Source of the DNA: JAEUQQ01 sp963697285
GTDB lineage: Bacteria > Acidobacteriota > Vicinamibacteria > Vicinamibacterales > JAFNAJ01
Direction: 5' to 3'
Assembly (NCBI GenBank): GCA_963697285.1
Contig: CAVONI010000009.1
Coordinates: forward strand, 186,001-250,000
DNA length: 64,000 nucleotides
How positions within the stretch are numbered: the stretch's first letter is position 1; each line of letters opens with the position of its first letter. Shown here one piece after another: positions 29,528 to 37,766 of this stretch. The notes beneath the pieces are model-generated. The model had not been told where the DNA came from and did no database searches. It was given only the letters and a program-made list of their open reading frames with translations. Made by a program: the position numbers and the translations under genes.

Positions 29528-32457
29528 TCAGCAGGCGAGCGGTAGCGTCGTCGTGCGGCGTCGGAACGTCGGGAGCGAGGTGCCGAGCAGCGCCGCCCCG
29601 GCACGGGAGTCGTTCGGGCAACGCCGCTCGATCTCGACGAGGAGCCACGATTCGACGACATCGAGCAGGCACGTGCCAACGGGTGAGGCCTGGTGCTCGC
29701 GCACAAGCGGCAGCAGTGCCGCGTTGACCACCGACCAGTACGCCGGACGCGTGGTAAGGCCCGAATCGCGCTGTGCGCGCTGCAACCGCCTGGCGTAGGT
29801 CGTGTCGGGCAGACCGACGACAGCCGCCGCCCGAGACGCGACACCCTGGCTCAACTCGAACGCCACCAGGACCAGGTCGTCTGCGAGCCAACGCCCGAGC
29901 GGCGGACGCAGATGCGGCGCAGCCTCGGCGCCAGCAGCCACGGCGCGCGCCAACGCCTCCCGAAGCGGCAGGAGTCCGGGCGCGTCGGGCGCCACGTCGC
30001 TCGCTGCGGCAAGCGGTCGATCGTCGCCGTCATCCTCTCGATCGAGGTGCGCCGGCGCGTTGTCAGACACGACGGTCAGGTCGCGCGGCAGCACCATGTG
30101 CGCCGGCATGAGCGTCTCGTCGTCGGCGAGCAGCACCGCACGCAGCAGCCGGTTCTGAAGCTCGCGGATGTTTCCCGGCCAGCTGTACGCCAGCATCAGC
30201 GTCGCCAGTTCGGCGAGATCTTGTGGACCGGCTTCTGGTACTTCGCGGCATACGCGTCGAGGTAGTGCTGCGCGAGCAGGAGCACGTCCTCGTGCCGCTT
30301 CCGCAAGGGCGGCAACTCGAGGGGCACGACGCTGAGACGGTGATACAGGTCGAGGCGGAAGCGCCCCGCCTTCACCTCGCGCTCGAGATCGCGGTTGGTG
30401 GCGGCCACGACACGAACGTCCACCGACTTGAGATGCGGCGACCCCACGCTGGTGAAGTGCTTCGTCTCGACGAATCGCAGCAGCTTCGCCTGCATGTCGA
30501 GGGGCACCTCTCCGACCTCGTCGAGCAGCAGGGTGCCCCCGTCGGCTTGCGCGATGCGCCCGGCGTTGCGGGTGATCGCGCCGGTGAAGGCGCCACGCTC
30601 GTGCCCGAACAGTTCGCTCTCGAGCAGGTTCGGCGGAATGGATCCGCAGTCGACGATGATGAAGGGCTTCGAACGGCGACGACTGACCTGGTGGATGGTC
30701 TCGGCGAGCAGGCCCTTACCCGTGCCGCTCTCGCCGGTGATCAGCACCGTGGCGTCGGTGTCGGCGACCCTCTTGGCGTCGAAGACCACGTCTTCGACTG
30801 CCGCAGACTGGTAGACCAGCTTGACCTGGCGCAGCACCGAACGAAGTTCCTTGAGCTCGCCTGCCAGCCGGCGCCGTTCGCGCTCGCCCCGCTCGCGTTC
30901 GTGCTCGGCAAGGCGCGCCCGATCCAGCGCCACGCCCATGCCGGCGGCGAAGCCTTCGAGGAACGTGAAATCCGACACGTCGGCGCGGAAGCGGTTCGTG
31001 TCGCCAACCATCAGCACACCGCCGATCACCTCCGAGGCCGCGATGACGGGCAGCGCGAGTGCGCAGCGTTGCGCGCCATCCACGGCATACCTGGCAGCGC
31101 GGGCGGCGCACGCCTCGCGAAGCATGTCGAGGTCGGCAGCCGTTGGCGCCACGCGAGTGGCAGTGTCACCGGCCTCGCGTTCACCAACCGACGCCAGTGC
31201 GGTGCCGACCGTCGCCTCGTCCAACTCGTAGACGCCCACGAACGAGGGCTTGAGCACCGTCAGCAACTGCTCGCCGAATCGTTGCGCGAGTTCCGCCGTG
31301 GTGTTACCCGACCACACCGTCGTGAGGGCGTCCCACAACAGCGACAGGTTCCGGTAGTCCTTGTTCGGGTCGCCGGTGAACACGCCGCCGAGGCGATCGG
31401 TCGCCTTCGCCGATGGCCCGCCAGACTCTGGCGTCCACGCGTGCGATCGCGCGCCCCCCTCGGATCGCGCTGCGGCCAGCGCGATGTCGGCACGTTGGAC
31501 GAGTTGCACGGCGTCGGTCATGACGTCGTCGCCAGGCTGCCACGTTGCCAGGCCGACGCTGAATTGCAGGTCGACCTTCCCACCGAGGTACCGTTCAGAC
31601 GACAGGGCGCGGCGCACCTTCTCGGCGACCGCGGTCGCGTGGGCCGCACCGGTGCCCGGCAGGACGAGTCCGAAGATCGCCGACCCCTGCCGCATGACCG
31701 TGTCGCCAGCGCGGAGCGCCCCCTGCATCCGGACGACGATCTCGCGAAGCGCATGATCGCCCGCGGGGCGCCCGAACCGATCGTTGATGGCCTCGAACCG
31801 GTCGGGGTTCACGAACAGGACCGAGAACGGGCGCTTCAGGATCGTGGCGTGTTGCAGGCCTTGTCGCACCATCCCGAGCAGTTCTGCGCGGCCAGGAAGG
31901 CCTGTCAGCGGATCGTTGCCGAACGAGTAGAGCGTGACGAACGTGCGCGCCAGCGATCCCGCCAGTCCGAGGGCCTGGTTGAGATCGAAGCGTCGGGGAT
32001 CAGCACGAGGATCATCCTCGGCGTCGAAGCGCAACGACAGCCAGCCGGCAAGCGCCACCGGCACGCGGTCGCTCTGGCGGCGCGAGTCGGTCACGCCCGT
32101 GGGTGGAAGCGCGGCGAGGTTTCCGGTCGGGACGGGCAGCAACACGGCCCCGGCTGTCTCGCTGACGACGATCCTCAGGTCTCTCGTCGCCGCGTCGGGT
32201 CCGACCGAGTCGAGGTGGCGCCGGTGGAACTGCTGCGCGTGAGCGAGATCCTCCAGTTCGGCAACGGGGGCGGCGGTTCCCGCATGCAGCAGAATCGGGT
32301 CGGCGGCACCGACCCAGGGCAGGGGCAGGTAGGCGCTGGCCCCCGCGGCGCCGCTCAGGTGCCGAACACGTTCAAGCTGCTGGTGCAGAAGTTCGGCGGA
32401 ATGTTCCATGCGCGTTGTGAAGGCGACCTGCCCCACAGCAGCAATCGGCCGACGCAC
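29528..32457 (-). CDS. Sigma-54-dependent activator with degenerate GGDEF and GAF domains
   Basis: Transcriptional activator of sigma-54 promoters, about 976 residues. It has a GGDEF-like domain (about 180-340) whose signature is GSAIF instead of GGDEF, so it is probably a binding rather than cyclase domain. A GAF domain (about 365-510) follows, then an AAA+ domain with Walker A GESGTGKG, the sigma-54 contact loop GAFTGA and Walker B GGTLLLDEVGE. The C-terminal Fis-type helix-turn-helix region (SRAGAALLGTSLPTFRRR) is preceded by a second HTH-like stretch (SRAAAVVGLPDTTYARRL). One base is missing near 30197, between KISP and LAYSWPGNIREL, splitting the frame; the conserved run continues across it. 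The start is uncertain: GTG at 32457 or ATG at 32409, neither with a clear ribosome site. It is the last gene of the peptide-transporter operon, which it may control. Confidence 0.8.
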
Positions 32458-32499
32458 AGGCTGGCTTGAGTTGGCGCCGTTCCGGCGCAGCCAGCCGCG

Positions 32500-33459
32500 T
32501 CACGCCACGGGCGAGACGTCGCTCCCGTCGGCCACGAGGTTCAGCGCGAAGACCGTGACGGCAATCGCCACCGCGGGCGCCAGCACCCATGGATACTCGG
32601 CGATGGCCCTGATGTTCGCGGCCTCCTGCAGCATCGTCCCCCAACTCGGGGTCGAGGGATCGAATCCGAGGCCGATGAACGACAGGGTCGATTCGGCGAC
32701 GATGAACGCCGGCAGCAGCAACAACGCCTGCGCGACGACGACGTCGCGCGAGGCGGGCATGATGTGCCGGAACAGGACACGAAGGCCGCCCCCGCCCGCG
32801 GCGCGCGCTGCTTCGACGTAATCACGTCCTCGTTCGCTCAGGACGACCGCGCGCACACTCCGGGCCACCTGCGGTGTGCCCACCACGGCCAGCAACGTGA
32901 CCATCGCGGCGAAGAGGGCCGCGGTCGGCAGCACCAGCGGCAACGCGGCCCTGAGCGCCAGCACGACGTAGAGCGTGGGCACGACCATGACGAGTTCGCA
33001 GGCTCGCATCAGGATGTTGTCGACGCGCCCGCCCGCGTACCCGGAGAAGCAGCCCAGGAGCACGCCCAGCACGATCGCCCCGCACGAAGCCGTGGCCGAC
33101 AGCACGAGCGACAGGCGCGCTCCGTTGACGAGGCGTGACCACACGTCACGCCCCAACGAATCGGTGCCAAGCGGAAACCACAGGACGCCCGACGGCATGT
33201 CGGCACCACGAATCGCGGTGGCGAGCGGAACGTGCTGCGAGCGATCCTCGACGTACGTCCTCGCGACGCGGTCGGTGAGCGCGACCGGGTAGACGAACGG
33301 CAACGACCACTGCCCCGAATCCTGGCGGAGGTGAACACCGGCCGGAGGTGCCAGCACGTAGTCGCGGTGCGTGGCGGCTGGCGCGTGCAGCGTGAGCCAC
33401 GGCGCTGACGCGGTGGCCGCTGCAACGAGCGCCAGCAGCAGGATTCCCAGGCGCGTCAC
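32500..33459 (-). CDS. Peptide ABC transporter permease, DppC/OppC type
   Basis: Inner-membrane permease of 319 residues for di-/oligopeptide or nickel-type import. It has an N-terminal membrane segment, then a long periplasmic part with the family motif FPLGTDSLGRDVWSRL, then membrane helices and an EAA-type loop (EAARAAGGGGLRVLFRHIMP) that contacts the ATPase. The GTG start at 33459 overlaps the TGA of the preceding permease in a GTGA arrangement, supporting translational coupling. The sigma-54 activator starts 42 bases further on. No ATPase genes (DppD/DppF) are in this operon. Confidence 0.9.
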   Translation of the reverse strand: MTRLGILLLALVAAATASAPWLTLHAPAATHRDYVLAPPAGVHLRQDSGQWSLPFVYPVALTDRVARTYVEDRSQHVPLATAIRGADMPSGVLWFPLGTDSLGRDVWSRLVNGARLSLVLSATASCGAIVLGVLLGCFSGYAGGRVDNILMRACELVMVVPTLYVVLALRAALPLVLPTAALFAAMVTLLAVVGTPQVARSVRAVVLSERGRDYVEAARAAGGGGLRVLFRHIMPASRDVVVAQALLLLPAFIVAESTLSFIGLGFDPSTPSWGTMLQEAANIRAIAEYPWVLAPAVAIAVTVFALNLVADGSDVSPVA

Positions 33460-34368
33460 GACACGGCCTCGCGCGCCCGCGGATCGGCCCACGCGACGAT
33501 CAGGTCGCTGGCGAGCGCGGCGCCCGACACGAGCAGGGCGGTCATCGCCGCGCATCCGGCCACGAGCGGCCCATCGCGCGACAGCAACGCGTCGAACGTC
33601 AGCCGTCCGAGTCCGGGCCAGGCCGTGATCACTTCGACGGCCAACGCCCCGCCCAGCACGGCTCCGGCGATGACGCCGCCCAGCGACGCGACAGGCGGCA
33701 GCGAGAGGCGCCAGGCGTGCTTCCAGGTGATGGTGCGCCTGGGCACGCCGCGCGCGGCCACCGCGACCAGGCAGGGCTCAGAGGCGACGCGCCCGTACGC
33801 CCGCGACTGCAACCGTTCGAAGGTCGCGGCCAGCGGGAGCCCGAGCGCCAGCGTCGGCAGCAGCAGTGACGATGAGACGGACGTCATGCGGTACCTGGCG
33901 GCCATCCAGGTGAGCACCAGCGCGAGGACCAGGGGCGGACACGACAGCACTGCCACCGACACCGTGCGGATCAGGCCGGGGATCACTCCGCGCTTTCGTG
34001 ACGAGATCGACGCCGAGCGGCAGGCCGACCAGCAGGCCGATGGCCATCGCGCCGGCGGCGAGTTGCGCGCTGCGTCGCGTGCGCTCGAGAACGAGCGGAA
34101 GCACGGGACGCTGGAAGCGTACCGAGATGCCGAAGTCGAAACGCGAGGCGCGAAGCCACCAGTGTGCGAGGGACTCGAACGCCGTGCCGTTGGCCCCTGC
34201 CTGTGCCCGTTCGGCGTCGCGCGCCGCGGCGGTCAGCCGCTGGCCGGGTTCGATGCTTGCGGCGTCGCCAGGTGCCAGGCGCGTGAGCAACCAGGCGCAC
34301 GACACGGCCGTCACCAGCAGGACCACGATGACCACGCACCGCCGGAGAATGATCCTCGCGAAGCCCAT
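33456..34368 (-). CDS. Peptide ABC transporter permease, DppB/OppB type, one frameshift
   Basis: First permease subunit, 303 residues once corrected. The ATG at 34368 starts a membrane segment (CVVIVVLLVTAVSCAWLLTRLAPGD), typical of the DppB N-terminus, and the C-terminal half carries an EAA-like loop (AARGVPRRTITWKHAWRLSL). A single extra base near 33990 breaks the frame between GVDLVTKA and GVIPGLIRTVSV. Removing it gives an uninterrupted 303-codon protein of family length. It lies 27 bases after the binding-protein gene and overlaps the next permease by four bases. Whether the break is real or a consensus error is open; other breaks in this window favour error. Confidence 0.82.
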
Positions 34369-34395
34369 GGTTCTCGTCGCTGTCTTGACGGATCC

Positions 34396-36156
34396 TCAGC
34401 GTGACGGTGCCGGGCCCGCGCGCTCCGATGCTGGCGTGGCCAACGATGTGAGACGCTCGGCGTCCCACAGGACCGATGGCTGCAGCAGGGCGGGCCGCGC
34501 ATTGCCCACGCGGCTCGACGTGGCGATGACGACCTGGGGCGCCGCGAAGTAGATGACAGGCATCTCGGCAGCGAACTCCTTCTGCACTTCGAAGAACAGG
34601 CGCGTGCGCTCGATGTCGTCGGCCGACGCCACCATCGCCGCCATGAGCTCGTCGATCCGGCGTTCCCACGACGTGCCGGGCGAGGGCTGGTCAGGGTGCC
34701 AGACGTGGAAGCTTCCCGAGCTGAGCCAGAAATCCAGGTGCGTGCCGGGGTCGGTGTCGCTCGACTGTGCACCAAACCAGGCGGCGTCGTAGTCGCCGGT
34801 CGTGATGCGTTCGACGAGGGCCCCGACCTCCAGCATCACCAGGTCGACGCCGAGGCCGACCTTGGCCAGTTCCTGTTGCAGGTACGAGGCCGCGCGTTCG
34901 CGAACGGCGTTGCCCTTCTGGGTGAGCAGGGCGAATCGGGCAGGGGTACCGTCGGCCGATTCACGCAGCCCGTCACCGTTGCGATCGAAGAGGCCAATCT
35001 GATCGAGCAGGCGGCCGGCGCGCGCCACGTCCTGTGCGGGCGTTGCGCGAGCGGGATCGAACCAGCGCCGATTTCCCGGAGTGATGGGGCTGTCGATCGG
35101 GGTCCCCGCCCCCAGGTACACGACATCCACGAAGGCGGCACGATCGACGGCCAGTGAAATGGCGCGCCGCAGTTCGGGTCGGGTGAGCCAATCGCGTGCG
35201 GCATCACGCTTGGCGTCTGGGCGCAGGTTGAACCAGAACATGTCGGGGTCCAGCCCGATGCCGGCGTCCACGACCCGGAGGCGTCCCTCGGCGCCCGCAC
35301 GCCTCAGCGAGGCAATGTCCTCGGCGCGCGCTTCACTTGACACCAGGTCGGCCTCGCCGCTCTCGAGGCGCAGCATCTCGGCGTTCTGGTCGGGCACGAC
35401 CTGCAGGGTCAGCCGATCCAGGCGCGGCAGCACGCTGCCGTCGGCGTCGCGTTTCCAGTAATGCGGGTTCCGCACGAATTCGATGCGCTCGCCGGGCACG
35501 TAGGCCTCGAGCACGAAGGGCCCGAGGCCCGCCAGATCAGCCGGCGGCGTCGTCACCGGCCAGGCGTCGCGGAACGTGCCCTGATCGAGGGCGGCCGTCA
35601 GCTTGTGCGCCGGCAGGATGGGAATCCCGTCGAGCGCTCGCAGCGCCGGCGCGAATGGCGCCGGGAACACGAGGCGCACCGTGTGATCATCGACGACCGA
35701 CACGGTGGGCGCCACGCCCTTGACCAGCAGGCCCGTGGCCAGGGCACTTCCGACCTTCTCGTCGAACACCGCCTTGAACGTGAAGGCGACGTCGTTCGCC
35801 GTGAAGGGCACCCCATCCGAGAACATCACGCCGCGACGGAGGTGGAACGTGTAGGTGCGCGCGTCGTCGGCGAGTTCCCAGCGTTCGGCCAGCGCCGGCT
35901 CGAGGTCCTGCGTCGCGAGGTTGATGCGCACGAGGCGGCCGTGCGTGAGCAACGACACGAGGTGCGACGTCCGGTCGCGTGCCACCAGTCGGTTCAGCGA
36001 CCGCGGCTCCGACCTGACGGTGGCGACAAGGGCGTCTACCGGCGCCGGCGTGGGCGCGGGTGCCGGCGTCCTGGTCCAGAAGATGGCCCCGCCGACTGCG
36101 AGACACAGCACAAGGCCGAGCAGGAGGGCACGCGCGCGCGAGGTTCGGAGGGTCAT
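34396..36156 (-). CDS. Peptide ABC transporter substrate-binding protein (SBP family 5)
   Basis: Periplasmic solute-binding protein of 586 residues, first gene of the transporter operon. An N-terminal hydrophobic segment (ALLLGLVLCLAVGGAIFW) without an obvious lipobox Cys suggests a signal peptide or uncleaved anchor, followed by a Pro/Ala linker. Family 5 hallmarks are visible: WELADDARTYTFHLRRGVMFSDG, FTANDVAFTF and NPHYWKRD. Ligand is likely a peptide or similar compound; specificity cannot be read from the sequence. The ATG at 36156 has only a weak ribosome site. Confidence 0.92.
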   Translation of the reverse strand: MTLRTSRARALLLGLVLCLAVGGAIFWTRTPAPAPTPAPVDALVATVRSEPRSLNRLVARDRTSHLVSLLTHGRLVRINLATQDLEPALAERWELADDARTYTFHLRRGVMFSDGVPFTANDVAFTFKAVFDEKVGSALATGLLVKGVAPTVSVVDDHTVRLVFPAPFAPALRALDGIPILPAHKLTAALDQGTFRDAWPVTTPPADLAGLGPFVLEAYVPGERIEFVRNPHYWKRDADGSVLPRLDRLTLQVVPDQNAEMLRLESGEADLVSSEARAEDIASLRRAGAEGRLRVVDAGIGLDPDMFWFNLRPDAKRDAARDWLTRPELRRAISLAVDRAAFVDVVYLGAGTPIDSPITPGNRRWFDPARATPAQDVARAGRLLDQIGLFDRNGDGLRESADGTPARFALLTQKGNAVRERAASYLQQELAKVGLGVDLVMLEVGALVERITTGDYDAAWFGAQSSDTDPGTHLDFWLSSGSFHVWHPDQPSPGTSWERRIDELMAAMVASADDIERTRLFFEVQKEFAAEMPVIYFAAPQVVIATSSRVGNARPALLQPSVLWDAERLTSLATPASERAGPAPSR

Positions 36157-36285
36157 GTCTGCCAGGGGGCCAGTCGTCAGGTGGCTAACGCTTCATGAGT
36201 CAGTGATGGCGCGGAAGCGCCCGGCCGCTCGTGCACGTTCGCCGCGAGGGCCCGTCGGGCCGTGTATCGGCATAGGCTGCGTCCT

Positions 36286-36440
36286 GGTGTAGGGGCCGCA
36301 CCCCTGTGCGGCCCGGACGCGCCGCGACGAAAAGGCGACACCGTTGTCGCCTTCAACGTGCGCAATCGTTACGGGCCGCACAGGGGTGCGGCCCCTACAC
36401 CTGGTCGACCCTACACCTTGTCACCCCTGCACCTGGTCAT
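36286..36440. repeat. Inverted pair of GGGCCGCAC palindromes with CTACACCTGGTC iterations
   Basis: One copy at 36286-36314 and an opposed copy at 36373-36402, followed by iterated CTACACC(T)GGTC units to about 36438. These units encode the last nine residues and TAG stop of the minus-strand double acetyltransferase. Confidence 0.8.
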
Positions 36441-37766
36441 CGCGAATTGGTCGGCACCTGATGGGGCGGGACCCGTGCGGGGACCGTGCCAGTCGTCGGC
36501 GAGGAGCGAGTAGAGGGCGTCGTCGTGATCCTGGCCGCCGAGCAGGAACGGTTGGCGCAGGGTCCCCTCGAATACCGCACCGAGCCGGCGCAGCGCGCGG
36601 ACGGCCCGCTCGTTGGCCACCGTGGTCCGCGCCTCGAGCCGCCGGACACCAACGGTTCCGAACGCGAAGTCGAGCAGCAGGCGGCCGGCGTCGGGAAACA
36701 GCCCCCTCCCCCAGTACTGCCGGCCGATGGCGAAGCCCCACTCGGCGATCCTGAACGAGGGATCCAGCGCCCGAAGCTGGATGAGCCCCACCGGGTCGGC
36801 CGACTCCGCAAGCAGGATGGCGAAACAGGCGTACCTGCCACACCGCCGCTGGAGCTGCGACCACTGGGCAAAGCGCTCGAACGCCGGTGGATCCTGCGGG
36901 GGCGCCGAATACCGGCGCACCTCCGGATCAGACAGCAGGCGCCACAAGCCATCGGCATCCGACACCTCGAGTTCGCGCACGCTGCAGAGCCGTCCGCTCA
37001 GCACCGGCAGCGCCGCGCACCACTCTGGTCGCACAACCATCCTGGCCGGTGCCTGGCCCGGTGGCGGTTCGGGCTGTCGTGGCACCGGGAGCATGCGGTA
37101 GGGCGCCGGTGCAGGCGCGCGGAGCCACTCCTCGCCCAACATCGCCCACAGGACCTGGTCGACGCGTTGCGAGGCGTGCTCGAGCGATTGCCGCAAGGTG
37201 CCCTCGGGCACGGCGCCGAGCTTCCGCATGACGCCGTTGCCCCGCTCGTTCGCGACCGACGACCGCGCCTCGAGGCGGAGGATCGGCAGATACCGGAACG
37301 CGAAGTCGACGGCAATCCTTGCGCTCTCGATGAACAGGCCTGTTCCCCAGTGGCGGGGATCGAGCGCAAAGCCCCACTCCGCCGTCACGAAGCTCGGGTC
37401 GAGCGCGCGCATCTGGATCAACCCGACGGGCCTGTCAGACCCCGCGGGCAGCAGGGCGAGGCAGAAACAGCGCCCTGCGCGGCGTTCACCCTGGATCCAC
37501 GCAATGAAGTGCTCGAAGCCCCTGACCGACGCGGGCGGCGGCGTCATGAAGCGACCGACCTCGGGACTCGAGAGCGCCTCGACGAGCGCCGCGGCGTCAG
37601 AGAGCTGGGGCTCCCGGAGCGTGACCTTCTGGCCCACGAGCTGGGGCAACCCTTCACGCCACGCCGAGGGCGCGTCGTGGCTCACGTCACCCGGCAGCGT
37701 ACCCCTGCGGTCGGCGGTCTCGCCCGCGATGGCCGGCTCTACGGCCCGTCGGCGGATCGCGCTCAT
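36411..37766 (-). CDS. Double GNAT acetyltransferase (RimJ/RimL-type tandem)
   Basis: A 451-residue protein made of two homologous GNAT N-acetyltransferase domains, about residues 45-215 and 265-435. Each has the pattern (V/L)xxRE..SDA..L...SxPEV.R(F/Y), an ALDPSF..AEWGFA core, a W-G-x-G-L-F acetyl-CoA loop and a closing L(G)AVxEGTLRQ. Such proteins acetylate amino groups of ribosomal proteins, peptides or small molecules; the substrate is unknown. The ATG at 37766 overlaps the stop of the HD-GYP/GGDEF gene (ATGA), so it is translationally coupled to it. The final residues, MTRCRGDKV, derive from a dispersed repeat, so the original C-terminus has probably been replaced. Confidence 0.9.
   Translation of the reverse strand: MSAIRRRAVEPAIAGETADRRGTLPGDVSHDAPSAWREGLPQLVGQKVTLREPQLSDAAALVEALSSPEVGRFMTPPPASVRGFEHFIAWIQGERRAGRCFCLALLPAGSDRPVGLIQMRALDPSFVTAEWGFALDPRHWGTGLFIESARIAVDFAFRYLPILRLEARSSVANERGNGVMRKLGAVPEGTLRQSLEHASQRVDQVLWAMLGEEWLRAPAPAPYRMLPVPRQPEPPPGQAPARMVVRPEWCAALPVLSGRLCSVRELEVSDADGLWRLLSDPEVRRYSAPPQDPPAFERFAQWSQLQRRCGRYACFAILLAESADPVGLIQLRALDPSFRIAEWGFAIGRQYWGRGLFPDAGRLLLDFAFGTVGVRRLEARTTVANERAVRALRRLGAVFEGTLRQPFLLGGQDHDDALYSLLADDWHGPRTGPAPSGADQFAMTRCRGDKV

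Noticed and set aside
30223..32469. A 748-codon plus-strand frame over the sigma-54 activator
   Set aside because: Antisense shadow in a GC-rich gene; the minus strand carries the AAA+ and GAF motifs.
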